A program made the translations under genes and the position numbers. Positions 1-9,636 of a stretch of DNA of 64,000 bases are shown in pieces (the stretch's first letter is position 1; the number at the start of each line of letters is the position of its first letter). The stretch is from Oscillospiraceae bacterium (GTDB lineage Bacteria; Bacillota; Clostridia; Oscillospirales; UBA929): assembly GCA_031265355.1 (NCBI GenBank), contig JAISCT010000003.1, positions 1 to 64,000 on the forward strand. Direction: 5' to 3'. The notes under the pieces are model-generated. The model was not told where the DNA came from. It searched no databases and worked only from the letters and a program-made list of their open reading frames with translations.

Positions 1-3000
1 AATGTAACTTCGTCCGTAAACACCGTTCCCATAGCACCCATCCCAGGTGCTTCATCCATAAGCCGTCCTCGAATTGACACAAGCTTTACAGCTTCTTCCA
101 AGCTCATGATGCCTGCTATGACAGCAGCCGGATACTCTCCGATACTATGGCCCATTACTATATCCGGAACTACACCAAGGCTCTCCCACATTTTACAAAG
201 GGCATATTCAATAGCAAAAATCAGTGGCTGGGCATACATCGTCTTCTCAACCATATCGCTATTGGCATTTTCTCTATAAAGCAAATCAATGATCGATTTT
301 AAGATATAAGGCCTCCAAAGCTTATCACATAAGTACATCGATTCTCGAAATACTTCATTGGTAGCAAAGAGCGTTTTCCCCATATTAACATATTGAGATC
401 CTTGTCCAGTGAACATAAATACCAGTTTTTTGCTTTTTTGTAAAAAAGTTTTTCGTCCAGCATTGCATTCAATACCTTCCGACTCTGTGCCTGCAAAAAA
501 TGATTTCAGACGGTAAAGCAACTCTTCTTTGGATTCTCCAATTGCAACCAATCGATAATTAAAATCCGTTCTGCCTCTGTTCGCACTATAGAGTATGTCC
601 GCTAAATCATCCTCTTCATGTGCATCAATACACTGAATAAATTTAAGAACATAGTTACGTAATGCCTTCTCACTCTTTGCTGAGATTTTCAAGATATAGG
701 GAAACCCTTCTCTTTTTCCCAGCCGAGATGTTTCCTGCATGCGCTGCTCTTTATATTCTTCTACAATAATGTGGGCATTAGAACCGCCAAATCCAAAACC
801 ACTGATCGCAGCTCTTCTGACGCCATCTTCCTTTTTCCATTCAATATGTTTGTCAACCACGCGAAGCGGAATATGATCCCAGTCTATCAGCGGATTTGGT
901 GTCTGAAAATACAGATTGGCTGGCACCAAAGCATATTTCATGGAAAGCAAGACTTTAATTAAGGAAGCAATTCCAGAGGCCGGTTCTAAGTGGCCGATAT
1001 TGGATTTTACTGAACCAATTCTCAACGGATTATCCATCGTCCTACCCTTACCATAGGTTTCCGCAACAGCACTAACTTCTATAGGATCTCCTAGTTTTGT
1101 CCCTGTCCCATGCATTTCCATATAATCCACATCGCTTGGCTGTAAATGGGCTCTCTTTAAGGTTCTTCGAATTAAATTAGCCTGGGAATTTCCGTTGGGA
1201 GCCGTCAAGCCATTACTATGCCCGTCCTGATTAATTCCAGTACCGCAAATTACCCCGTAAATGACATCCTTGTCCATAATGGCTTTGGAAAGCTTTTTCA
1301 AAAGTACGACGCCTCCGCCTTCTCCTCTTCCATAGCCATTAGCGCTCGCGTCAAATGCCTTGCTGTGTCCATCCGGCGATGTCGCGCGTAATTTTGTAAA
1401 ACCTATACTATTAGCTGGGGACAACAATAAATTGACCCCAGCCACCACAGCCAATTCAGTTTCGTCCATCTGTATCGCATTACACGCAAGATGCAACGCC
1501 GTTAAAGCGGATGAACATGCCGTATCAACCGCAAAACTAGGCCCTTCAAAACCAAAAGTATATGATAACCTACCACATGCGACGCTAAAACTTGTCCCCG
1601 TAAGTGAGTAGGCATCGATTTGCGTCAGATCCCCAGAACTGAGGTGGGCTTGCGTATACTCATTGGAAGAAATACCAAGATATACGCCTGTATCACTACC
1701 ATTGAATTTTGTAATATCCAAACACGCATTTTCAAACGCTTCCCAAGTAAGTTCCAGCAACAAACGCTGTTGTGGATCTGTAGCCGCCGCTTCTCTAGGT
1801 GATATATTAAAAAACTTCGCATCAAATTCATCAATCGGCAACTTCAAAAATCCCGACTTCCGACAATACATCTTACCAGGCACCGTTTCATCCCCAGCAT
1901 AATATCGATCTACGTCCCATCGTGTTTCAGGAATTTCTATAACGCCGTCTACACCATTCACTAACATTTCCCAGAATTGATCGATATCGTTCGCCCCACC
2001 TGGGAAACGGCAACTCATCCCAATAATTGCAATTTTATTATCACCCTGAGCTTTTGAATTCTCTGAATTCTCTTTTTGCTTCTCTCTCTGTTCGGGCATT
2101 TTCGTTGAAAGTGAAGAAGCAATCAAACTGGCCAGTTGATCTGGTGTTGGATGATTAAAGATATCAGACACTTGAATATCCACAGAAAACACCTCACTCA
2201 GCGAACGAAGTAGAAGTGGTATATTAACGGAAATAATCCCATATTCTTGAAAGGTAAGGTTAAAATCACTTACCTGGATTCCAAACAGATTATACAATGT
2301 CTCTACAATAGTGTCCAGAATTCTATCTTTTTTCCACATCTCTGACTTTTGTTGTTTTTGCATCAAATAACTTGCGATCTGATTGGCCATAATAGTATAC
2401 TCCCCTTTATTATACAAATACGTAAGTTCTATTCTCCTAATTTTTCCACTTCCCGTTTTTGGTAGCTCCAAAATCGGAATAACATCATCCAAAATTACGC
2501 CTACCCTCTCAAAGGCCAATTGCTTGGCCTTTTGTATCAAAGTAATAAACGCCTCAACATTGACTGCTTTGTGCATATCCAAATCAGTCGCCACAAAAGC
2601 GATGATTCCCTCCGCTTTCTTTCCTATTTGAAATCCATTTGTAACAACAACCTGCTTCCATAAATCTGTATCCATCGCCTGTCTTAGTATATTTTCAACC
2701 TGAATACAGGAATATTTTTTCCCATTGCTAATTACCAGTTCTTTTTCTCGTCCAACAACAACCAACTTTCCATGGATCATAAAACCAATGTCTCCAGTAA
2801 ACCACCACCGATCTTTGATCAATACATTACGTGTTTCTTTCGAATCTTTATAATATTCTCTTGCAACGGATGGTCCTTGCAAAGCAATATAACCAAATGT
2901 CTTTTCTGGTAGCAGATTTCCCTCATCATCTAAAATAACGATTTCTACCGAACAAATCGGCGTGCCCATCTCTAAAAAAGTGACTTCATTTGAAAGTTTC

Positions 3001-4073
3001 GATACTTCGCAATCGACGACCGCCCCTATTTCAATCTCTGAGTTCGATATCCGATAACAATAAACAGACGACTGATATTCGCCAGAAGCTACCATAACGG
3101 TCGCTTCTGCCAAACCATAGGCTGGTAAAAAAGCCGACTTTGACAGATGCTGTTTCTGAAGCAACTCCAAAAATTGCTCAACAAGATCCGAACCAACTTG
3201 CTCTCCCCCTAATAACATGGATTTAACACAGGACAAATCCCACTGAATCGGTACATTGGCCTTTAAATAAAAATTGATAAAATGTTTGAGCGCAAATGGG
3301 ATTGTACCAATGCGTGTAATCCTGTACTCTTGCACCATGTTCATCCACAACAAAGGGTTTTGCATATAAGCCGACGTAGGAATCAAGTATTGATCAATAC
3401 CCACAACGATCGACATCAAATGGTATACCACCAAACCATAACAATGTGTTAATGGTTGCCACGATAATATTGTATCTCGCTGATCTAGTTCATAATGTTT
3501 AACCATGGCATGGATGTTAGCCATCAGATTGGAATTTGTAATGGCCGCTCCCCGTGGAATACCGGTTGAACCGGAGGAAAATTGTACATATACAAGATCG
3601 TCCCCTTTGGGAATAACGACATCTGTTATCGAAAAATCCGGTGCATTTACATAATCAATCTGAGAAAGATTCACTCCTCGGTCATTTTCTTCTATAGAAA
3701 AAAAATTTTCTATAGAAGCTCCGTACAATAGATACGGATGGTCCAATTTTTCAAGGATTTGTTCCACCATCTTATTTCTATATTCATTGTTTTCAGCACT
3801 AACAGGGATCGCTATAAATCCATGGATCGCACAAGCCCAAAACCCATACATATATCGCTCAGTATCAGAACAACAAAGTAGGACTTCGGAACCTCTCCGG
3901 GCACCTCGTGCTAATAATTGCTTTCCTGTCAACAATGCTCTATTCCAAAGCATTTTGTAAGAAATATATATTCTTGCATCGGATTTAAGAATCGTAACCC
4001 CTTTACTACTTTGACTCAAGTCCACCAACGATGATACTATGCTGTCTTTTATATTAAATTGTCGAACAGACAA
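1..4073 (-). CDS. Modular polyketide synthase, loading ligase-ACP-KS-AT (partial, 3' end beyond window)
   Basis: A single uninterrupted frame of at least 1,357 codons runs off the left edge. Residues about 1-560 are an adenylate-forming acyl ligase of the fatty acyl-AMP ligase type, with an FSSGSTG loop near residue 165, a WWFTGD motif, GREKELVI, and the terminal PKTGSGK lysine near 541. An acyl carrier domain follows, with its phosphopantetheine serine at about 615 in GIISV (the usual Asp before Ser is Ile). A ketosynthase starts near 676 and has Cys853 in VDTACSS plus the HGTGT and NIGHLEP histidine motifs. An acyltransferase has GQGSQ and the active Ser1310 in GHSIGEYP. The start is TTG at 4073, with GGGTGGAGAG correctly spaced. 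This is the loading and first extension module of an assembly line; the product is unknown. It is the last visible gene of a same-strand operon that makes a special extender unit. Confidence 0.9.
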   Translation of the reverse strand, partial: MSVRQFNIKDSIVSSLVDLSQSSKGVTILKSDARIYISYKMLWNRALLTGKQLLARGARRGSEVLLCCSDTERYMYGFWACAIHGFIAIPVSAENNEYRNKMVEQILEKLDHPYLLYGASIENFFSIEENDRGVNLSQIDYVNAPDFSITDVVIPKGDDLVYVQFSSGSTGIPRGAAITNSNLMANIHAMVKHYELDQRDTILSWQPLTHCYGLVVYHLMSIVVGIDQYLIPTSAYMQNPLLWMNMVQEYRITRIGTIPFALKHFINFYLKANVPIQWDLSCVKSMLLGGEQVGSDLVEQFLELLQKQHLSKSAFLPAYGLAEATVMVASGEYQSSVYCYRISNSEIEIGAVVDCEVSKLSNEVTFLEMGTPICSVEIVILDDEGNLLPEKTFGYIALQGPSVAREYYKDSKETRNVLIKDRWWFTGDIGFMIHGKLVVVGREKELVISNGKKYSCIQVENILRQAMDTDLWKQVVVTNGFQIGKKAEGIIAFVATDLDMHKAVNVEAFITLIQKAKQLAFERVGVILDDVIPILELPKTGSGKIRRIELTYLYNKGEYTIMANQIASYLMQKQQKSEMWKKDRILDTIVETLYNLFGIQVSDFNLTFQEYGIISVNIPLLLRSLSEVFSVDIQVSDIFNHPTPDQLASLIASSLSTKMPEQREKQKENSENSKAQGDNKIAIIGMSCRFPGGANDIDQFWEMLVNGVDGVIEIPETRWDVDRYYAGDETVPGKMYCRKSGFLKLPIDEFDAKFFNISPREAAATDPQQRLLLELTWEAFENACLDITKFNGSDTGVYLGISSNEYTQAHLSSGDLTQIDAYSLTGTSFSVACGRLSYTFGFEGPSFAVDTACSSALTALHLACNAIQMDETELAVVAGVNLLLSPANSIGFTKLRATSPDGHSKAFDASANGYGRGEGGGVVLLKKLSKAIMDKDVIYGVICGTGINQDGHSNGLTAPNGNSQANLIRRTLKRAHLQPSDVDYMEMHGTGTKLGDPIEVSAVAETYGKGRTMDNPLRIGSVKSNIGHLEPASGIASLIKVLLSMKYALVPANLYFQTPNPLIDWDHIPLRVVDKHIEWKKEDGVRRAAISGFGFGGSNAHIIVEEYKEQRMQETSRLGKREGFPYILKISAKSEKALRNYVLKFIQCIDAHEEDDLADILYSANRGRTDFNYRLVAIGESKEELLYRLKSFFAGTESEGIECNAGRKTFLQKSKKLVFMFTGQGSQYVNMGKTLFATNEVFRESMYLCDKLWRPYILKSIIDLLYRENANSDMVEKTMYAQPLIFAIEYALCKMWESLGVVPDIVMGHSIGEYPAAVIAGIMSLEEAVKLVSIRGRLMDEAPGMGAMGTVFTDEVT

Positions 4074-4143
4074 TTCTCTCCACCCCTTTCAGAAAATTTG
4101 TTCGCTTAAAAAACCCGCCTACTGTCCTCCACAGAATCGAACG

Positions 4144-5151
4144 TTAGACTACAATACTTCTCTCCCTTTTTACAAGCAAGAGTTGTTTTTCCATTTCCGC
4201 TATAACATCTTCCAGATCTTCGATAATTTGATAATCGGCATAATCAAATATAGTAGCTTTTTTATCTGTATTCACTGCAATAATCAAATCTGCATTTTTG
4301 ATGCCAACAATATGCTGACTTGCGCCTGAAACGCCAAATCCTAAATATATTTTAGGAGCAATGCTGTTTCCAGACTGACCAATTTGGCGTTCTTTTTCTA
4401 TCAAACCCATTTCAACAGCCGCCCGCGTTCCAATGATGCCAGCACCACAACGCATCGCAAGCTGAGAAATACGGTCACATGTCTCCTTTTTTTTAACTCC
4501 TCGGCCAACACAAAAAGCAATCGAAACTTTTTCCAAATCCATTCCTATCTTTTGCGGAATTTGAACACACTCCAAAATTTCCAAAAACGAATGATCCAAA
4601 TCATCGTTACTTAGTAGGGTTGGAAAAGTCTCAATTTTCCCTGTTGTTCCATATTCCCACGTTTTTTTGACAAATACATCTTTTTTAATTGTTCCCATCC
4701 GAATATTACAGTTAATATATCGAATTTTTGCCAACATCGTTTGATTCATCGCGGTGCGATAAAAAGAGAAATCATCTTCCAATGTCACATCAATACAATC
4801 TGCCGTCAAACCAACGTCCAATCGTACGGAAAGCTTTGCCGCGACTGCTTTTCCCCAATCTGTTGCCGGAAATAAAACTACAGCCGGTTCATGTTGTCGA
4901 ATAACCGATGCCAAAATATCACAAACCCCTCCCATGGAAGGTGACCGATTACACTCGAAGAGAAAAACATAATGCGCACCATAATACAGTAAAGTCTCAA
5001 GACGCTCCTGTCGATACGTCCCTACACACAGAGCCGCTACTTTGCTTCGGTAATGTTCCGCGAGGGATCTCGCTTTCGATAGAATCTGCAAAATATGTTC
5101 ACTAACAAACTCATTGGTGTCGGCTACCACCAATATCTTTTTATCACTCAT
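4144..5151 (-). CDS. etfA: Electron transfer flavoprotein alpha subunit (EtfA-like)
   Basis: This 335-residue protein has the EtfA layout: an N-terminal nucleotide-fold half and a C-terminal FAD-binding half. The FAD-binding half contains the signature GQSGNSIAPKIYLGFGVSGA, followed by the short segment QHIVGI. EtfA holds the FAD that takes electrons from an acyl-CoA dehydrogenase. The start codon overlaps the stop of the upstream beta subunit by four bases, so the two are translationally coupled. It sits between the acyl-CoA dehydrogenase and the polyketide synthase. The inference is that it reoxidises that dehydrogenase while the extender unit is made, rather than serving general fatty acid metabolism. 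The gene is AT-rich like its neighbours. Confidence 0.93.
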   Translation of the reverse strand: MSDKKILVVADTNEFVSEHILQILSKARSLAEHYRSKVAALCVGTYRQERLETLLYYGAHYVFLFECNRSPSMGGVCDILASVIRQHEPAVVLFPATDWGKAVAAKLSVRLDVGLTADCIDVTLEDDFSFYRTAMNQTMLAKIRYINCNIRMGTIKKDVFVKKTWEYGTTGKIETFPTLLSNDDLDHSFLEILECVQIPQKIGMDLEKVSIAFCVGRGVKKKETCDRISQLAMRCGAGIIGTRAAVEMGLIEKERQIGQSGNSIAPKIYLGFGVSGASQHIVGIKNADLIIAVNTDKKATIFDYADYQIIEDLEDVIAEMEKQLLLVKRERSIVV

Positions 5152-5936
5152 ACACTTACTCCATACCTCTCTTTAGAAGGATTTCCTCCTCGCAACACGT
5201 GAAATAGAAATGTTGCCTTACTCTCCACTGAGCCTACTAATTCTACATTTTTCTTTTTAATTAATTCATTTTTTACCTCCAATACTTTCGTTTTGGACCC
5301 AGACAGACCACATTGTTGGACATCCACATACAAATCTGCGGCATTCCATATTGAAATTTCCTTTTTCCGCGCACGCTTCATAGCCAACAGGCTGATCTGC
5401 GGTTGAGTCAATCTGAAATCACAAAAGGCTACAGCAACTGGCAACTTCAACCGCATCTTGACTATTTCTCTCTTTGTATTTTGCTTGACTATTATTGTGT
5501 CATCATCTAAATCTACTATGTCTTCAATTTGTGTCACACACCTATAATTCATACGTTCACTTAAACCATATACGACTTGTCCGGTCTCTCCATCCAATGC
5601 CTTCTCACCAAATGCAATTATGTCAGTATATCCAATTTTTTTCAAGGCTCCCCACAAAACATAACTTGTGGCCACCGTATCTGACCCACTAAAAGCAATA
5701 TCATTTAACAATATCGCCTGGTCCACACCTAAAGCTATTGTTTTGATCAAAATAGATTTTGACCCCTGTGAACCCATACATAAACTAATAACTTCACATT
5801 CACAATCGCGTTTCAGCTGGATACAACGCTCTAAAGTATACAAATCATATGGGTTCATCACGAATTGATCTTGGCGTTCCTCGTTTGGATAAACAAACTC
5901 GCTTCGAACTGGTTTAATACAAACAACAATTCGCAT
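5148..5936 (-). CDS. etfB: Electron transfer flavoprotein beta subunit (EtfB-like)
   Basis: EtfB proteins typically begin MKIVVCIKQV; here the frame gives MRIVVCIKPV, so the ATG at 5936 is chosen (262 residues). The body follows the family, with a long Rossmann-like domain ending in the recognition-loop region. It is the partner of the EtfA that follows with a four-base overlap. The start has no convincing ribosome site directly before it. The strong GGAAGGAG about 40 bases upstream points instead to short out-of-frame starts, and the frame stays open upstream to 6014. Translation may be coupled to a short leader peptide, or start slightly upstream at a rare codon. Its role is to pass electrons from the cluster dehydrogenase onward. 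Confidence 0.9.
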   Translation of the reverse strand: MRIVVCIKPVRSEFVYPNEERQDQFVMNPYDLYTLERCIQLKRDCECEVISLCMGSQGSKSILIKTIALGVDQAILLNDIAFSGSDTVATSYVLWGALKKIGYTDIIAFGEKALDGETGQVVYGLSERMNYRCVTQIEDIVDLDDDTIIVKQNTKREIVKMRLKLPVAVAFCDFRLTQPQISLLAMKRARKKEISIWNAADLYVDVQQCGLSGSKTKVLEVKNELIKKKNVELVGSVESKATFLFHVLRGGNPSKERYGVSV

Positions 5937-6140
5937 AATATTACATGTGATGAAAAACAGAACATCATTTACATCACATGATCTCCTTCCCTCATAAATT
6001 TGTCGAGACAGCAAAGAACTGCAAATTATTAAACGGAGTTACGATTTCTGCCGCTCAAAAGGAATGTAAAGCGCAAACCCACCAAAGATTGAATCTATGA
6101 TTTTGTCCACAAAACTCACACTTTTTCTGTCTAAGTCTAA

Positions 6141-7280
6141 TTATCCATATCGGATATCTACCATCTCAAAAATTGTATTCTTCTGCATCTCATTGGTGCC
6201 AGAATAGATACTACAAGCAATTGCATCCCTAAATTCTCTTTCGATATCATATTCCTGCGTATATCCATAAGCGCCAAAAATCTGCAACGCATCCCTACAT
6301 GTTTGGATATATGCTTCACTTACAAATAATTTGAATATTGAAGTCTCTAAATATGCAGAGCGATTCTGATCTTTCAGCCATCCTATTTTATACAACATAA
6401 GTTTGACCAATTCAATACTGGTTTCCATTTGTGCAATTTTGTGTGATACAGCTTGGAATTCTTTAATTGATTTTCCGAATTGTTTCCTTTTCTTCACTTG
6501 TTCTAAACAAAGTTCCATAATGCGTTGCATCGCACCAACGTGCGGAACAAATTCATAATAGCGTTCCCATTCAATAGCTTGCGTTAAGATTTTGGAGCCA
6601 CTATGGCACGTACCTATAATATTTGCCTCAGGAACTCTTACATTCTCAAAAAGAATTTCACTAGTCGGACAAGCATTCAAACCCATTTTTTTTATATCTT
6701 CTCCAACCTTAACACCTTCGAAGTCTTTTTCAATTACAAATGCCGTCATCTTTTTCACAGGTTCCCATTGTGTAACAGCAAAAACAACAAAGATGTCAGC
6801 AATTGGTCCATTTGAAATAAACATTTTTGTACCATTAACAATATAATCTTCGCCGTCTTTTTCCGCTCGCGTTACCATACTCAAAGCATCAGAACCAGAT
6901 TCTGCCTCCGTTATGGCAATAGCTCCAATCTTTCTTCCACTCACCATCGAAGATAGGTATTTATCTCTTAATTGCTCCGAACCATATAAATAAATAATAT
7001 TTTGCGAAACCCAAATATGATTATTCACAGCAAAAACAAATCCATTGTTCTTACATGCGTATCCCAACGCTTCCAAAGCAATCCCTGCTGTCAAATAACT
7101 TTCTTCCAAACCTCCATATTTTTCCGATACCGTAATTCCTAAAAAGCCAAAATTGGACAATTCCTCCCACATCTCTAAACTAAATTTCTCTAAGGATTCA
7201 TTTTTATTAAGAGTCATACGCGCGAAATCAATAATTCCCTGTCGATATTCTTTCTGTTCTTTCGTCAAAGTAAAATCCAT
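6141..7280 (-). CDS. Acyl-CoA dehydrogenase-like flavoenzyme of extender-unit synthesis (FkbI-like)
   Basis: This is a 379-residue flavin dehydrogenase of the acyl-CoA dehydrogenase fold. It has the central ITEAESGSD FAD/substrate motif, KMFISNG, and the C-terminal helical domain with RKQFGK and QIFGAYGY. The ATG at 7280 follows GGGTGGA and starts the usual MDFTLTKEQ. The catalytic Glu of short-chain enzymes (the E of YEGT) is Ser here (YSGT). A Glu in an EWER helix aligns with the alternative base position used by isovaleryl-CoA dehydrogenase. Beside FkbH, an ACP and a hydroxyacyl dehydrogenase, it matches the FkbI role: oxidising a carrier-bound glyceryl-derived intermediate toward a malonyl extender. 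The downstream EtfAB pair is its likely electron acceptor. Confidence 0.88.
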   Translation of the reverse strand: MDFTLTKEQKEYRQGIIDFARMTLNKNESLEKFSLEMWEELSNFGFLGITVSEKYGGLEESYLTAGIALEALGYACKNNGFVFAVNNHIWVSQNIIYLYGSEQLRDKYLSSMVSGRKIGAIAITEAESGSDALSMVTRAEKDGEDYIVNGTKMFISNGPIADIFVVFAVTQWEPVKKMTAFVIEKDFEGVKVGEDIKKMGLNACPTSEILFENVRVPEANIIGTCHSGSKILTQAIEWERYYEFVPHVGAMQRIMELCLEQVKKRKQFGKSIKEFQAVSHKIAQMETSIELVKLMLYKIGWLKDQNRSAYLETSIFKLFVSEAYIQTCRDALQIFGAYGYTQEYDIEREFRDAIACSIYSGTNEMQKNTIFEMVDIRYG

Positions 7281-7393
7281 AAATATCCACCCTATTACTC
7301 GTTCTACAACGCAAGATACACTCACTTTGCACTCCTAAATATGACTACATAGGTATTTTATGAAAAAATTTCACTATACTTAATCACTGTACC

Positions 7394-8446
7394 TTATTCC
7401 GCCAAGAGACAATTCTGCAATGCCCTCACCTGTACATAGGTCGGTATCTGTCGTTCTTGTGACAAATCCGCTTCCATTGTAATAAAGGCTGCATTTCTCT
7501 CTTTTTCTTTAAACCCATTAAATTTGTAAGTAATATACATAACTCGATTTTGTTCGGTGGGTACAAACCGCGCATGTAAGGCAACCATTGATTTTCTAGC
7601 TCGATTAATGATGAGATTGAGAAGAACGTTCCCAACTCCTTTTGCCATCACTCTACAAGACATCAAAAGCAACTTCAGATCCCAAACCCTCTCAGTTCTT
7701 TCAATCAGCGCCAATCCAATTTTTCCATATTCACCGAATTTGTCATCCAATTGCGCCACCAAGAGTTCATGACTATCAGATGTCATAAAACTCTTTAGCT
7801 CATTATAAGAATACACATAACCCGTCGAATTCAGCTGATGCGTCCTAACAGTTAACTCTTCCATACGCTCTAAATCAGACTCCATTGCAAGGCCAATTAT
7901 CAACACCATATTCAATGTAGCCAAAAAATCTTCTTTGGTTCCACAAAAATCTTTTTCGATCATATCACGCTGAATATCGTTTTGGTACATTTTACGTCTA
8001 TTTTGGGAGTCACAAGTGATAAATTTCGGATTCATCCGATCCATATCTAAGATCTTTGAAGCCTGGTCGACATGTATACATAAAATCTGCGGATGGGTAA
8101 ACGCAACCTCCTGCAATTCAAATTCCTGATCATCCACAAATGCTAATGTATCAATTCCAATGTTGATCTTCTGAGCAATTATTGTCATTGCCTCAGATTT
8201 AGCATCCCAATTGAGTTGCGGATAAATGAAATACTCCCATATTCCAAATTGCACTAATTTTTCTTTTGCTCGTTCATAAGTATTCTTACTGCTAATAGAC
8301 TGAAGAATGCCTCGACTATCCAGAGTTTTAATAATATGGACTATATTCGCATCCACCACCTGCACATCTTCCTCGCTAAGGATTCCTTCCCATATTGTAT
8401 TATCTAGATCCCATACCACACATTTAATTTTGTTTTCATTGTTCAT
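7394..8446 (-). CDS. FkbH-like HAD-superfamily glyceryl-ACP synthase
   Basis: This 350-residue protein opens with the HAD nucleophile motif VVWDLDNTIWEG and continues with SSKN (motif II) and FVDDQEFE (motif III). It carries the C-terminal acetyltransferase-like half typical of FkbH. FkbH proteins dephosphorylate 1,3-bisphosphoglycerate and load the glyceryl group onto a dedicated acyl carrier protein, the first step to hydroxy- or methoxymalonyl-ACP. The carrier protein is encoded 15 bases upstream on the same strand. With the neighbouring dehydrogenases this gives a near-complete extender pathway. Length and motifs are normal, so it is probably functional. Confidence 0.92.
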   Translation of the reverse strand: MNNENKIKCVVWDLDNTIWEGILSEEDVQVVDANIVHIIKTLDSRGILQSISSKNTYERAKEKLVQFGIWEYFIYPQLNWDAKSEAMTIIAQKINIGIDTLAFVDDQEFELQEVAFTHPQILCIHVDQASKILDMDRMNPKFITCDSQNRRKMYQNDIQRDMIEKDFCGTKEDFLATLNMVLIIGLAMESDLERMEELTVRTHQLNSTGYVYSYNELKSFMTSDSHELLVAQLDDKFGEYGKIGLALIERTERVWDLKLLLMSCRVMAKGVGNVLLNLIINRARKSMVALHARFVPTEQNRVMYITYKFNGFKEKERNAAFITMEADLSQERQIPTYVQVRALQNCLLAE

Positions 8447-8461
8447 AAATTAACCTCATTC

Positions 8462-8692
8462 TTATAATTTCGACTGTACTAATTGAATAATTGAATCTAC
8501 ACTCTTGAAGTTTTCAAGATCCAATTCATCATTCGCAATTCCAATCCCCCATGAATTTTCAACAAAACTAACTAACTGCATAGCAAACAGAGAACTCAAA
8601 AGCCCTTTTTCAAAAATATTATCACCATCCTGCAAGTCAGATATATCCATAAACTTGCTAAAAAAAACCCTTATCCTTTGCTTATCATCCAT
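8462..8692 (-). CDS. Stand-alone acyl carrier protein for the glyceryl-derived extender unit
   Basis: This small acidic four-helix-type carrier protein has 76 residues from the ATG at 8692, which follows AGAGGA at good spacing. A further in-frame TTG upstream has no comparable ribosome site. The attachment site reads GLLSSLFAM. The second Ser matches the phosphopantetheine serine of the GLLDSL motif usual in FkbJ/ZmaD-like carriers, with Asp replaced by Ser. It would carry the glyceryl group through two oxidations before the synthase acyltransferase picks it up. It lies tightly between the hydroxyacyl dehydrogenase and FkbH genes. Confidence 0.88.
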   Translation of the reverse strand: MDDKQRIRVFFSKFMDISDLQDGDNIFEKGLLSSLFAMQLVSFVENSWGIGIANDELDLENFKSVDSIIQLVQSKL

Positions 8693-8742
8693 TTGCAATC
8701 CTCTTTTCAAAATAGCTATTTATAATCTATTTGATACACTAT

Positions 8743-9582
8743 TCAATATTCATAAAATCCCACTCCACTTTTTTGCCCCAACTTCCCTGCATAAACCATC
8801 TTCTTCAGCAAAGGGCAAGCTCTAAATTTCGAGTCTTCATATTGATCATACAAGACTTTTAACGAATCCAATACCGTATCGATTCCGATTAGATCTGCTG
8901 TTTGCAACGGGCCCATCTTATGACCATAAGCCTGCTTAAAAATTGTATCAATTTGTACTGGTGTCGCAACACCTTCATAAACCAGAAAGGCAGCCTCATT
9001 CATAAAAAGATGAGATAAACGATTTGAAACAAAGCCTGGACTATCATTGACGACTTCAATAGAAATTCCCACATTTTGCAGAAATACATTGATTTTTTCT
9101 ATTGTCTCTTCTGAAGTAAACTCGCTACGAATCACCTCAGAAAAATGAATCATCGGAACTGGATTCATGAAATGAACCCCAACAACTCTATCTGCTCGTT
9201 TCGTAAAGGACGCAATATAGGTAATAGGGATACAAGATGTATTCACCATATAAACGCACTCATCTATGCATACACTTTCCAGTTCTTGGTATACTTTTCG
9301 TTTTACTTCAACATCTTCTGATACATTTTCAATAACATAATCCACACTAACCAATACACCACAATCCGTAGAAGTTGTGAGTCTAGCCATCATCTCCTGA
9401 ACGTTGCTTTTGGCCTTAAACATATTATGGATCAAAAGATTTCTCTGAATGCTTTTTATCGCGTCCTTTAAAATATCTTCTCGAATATCAACAAGAAATA
9501 CAGAATAATCATGTTCCATCATCCGTTGGGCAACCCCTCTGCCCATGACCCCTGCACCCACAACCCCGATACACTTTCCCAA
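8743..9582 (-). CDS. 3-hydroxyacyl-CoA dehydrogenase-family oxidoreductase (FkbK-like)
   Basis: The protein has 279 residues with an N-terminal NAD fold (GVVGAGVMGRGVA), a distal Asp in FLVDIRED, and ENVSED. The C-terminal dimerisation domain contains VNDSPGFVSNRL, HKMGPLQTADLIGIDT and the usual GVGFYEY end. The start is TTG at 9582, eight bases after GGAGG. In hydroxy/methoxymalonyl-ACP pathways an enzyme of this family oxidises the C3 hydroxyl of carrier-bound glycerate to an aldehyde-level product. That fits its place here, before the ACP and FkbH genes. A general hydroxybutyryl-CoA dehydrogenase role is possible from sequence alone; context argues against it. Confidence 0.88.
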   Translation of the reverse strand: MGKCIGVVGAGVMGRGVAQRMMEHDYSVFLVDIREDILKDAIKSIQRNLLIHNMFKAKSNVQEMMARLTTSTDCGVLVSVDYVIENVSEDVEVKRKVYQELESVCIDECVYMVNTSCIPITYIASFTKRADRVVGVHFMNPVPMIHFSEVIRSEFTSEETIEKINVFLQNVGISIEVVNDSPGFVSNRLSHLFMNEAAFLVYEGVATPVQIDTIFKQAYGHKMGPLQTADLIGIDTVLDSLKVLYDQYEDSKFRACPLLKKMVYAGKLGQKSGVGFYEY

Positions 9583-9636
9583 ATTGGCTTCCTCCTTCTA
9601 TGAGATATTTTACAGGAAATAAATTTCCTATTTCAC

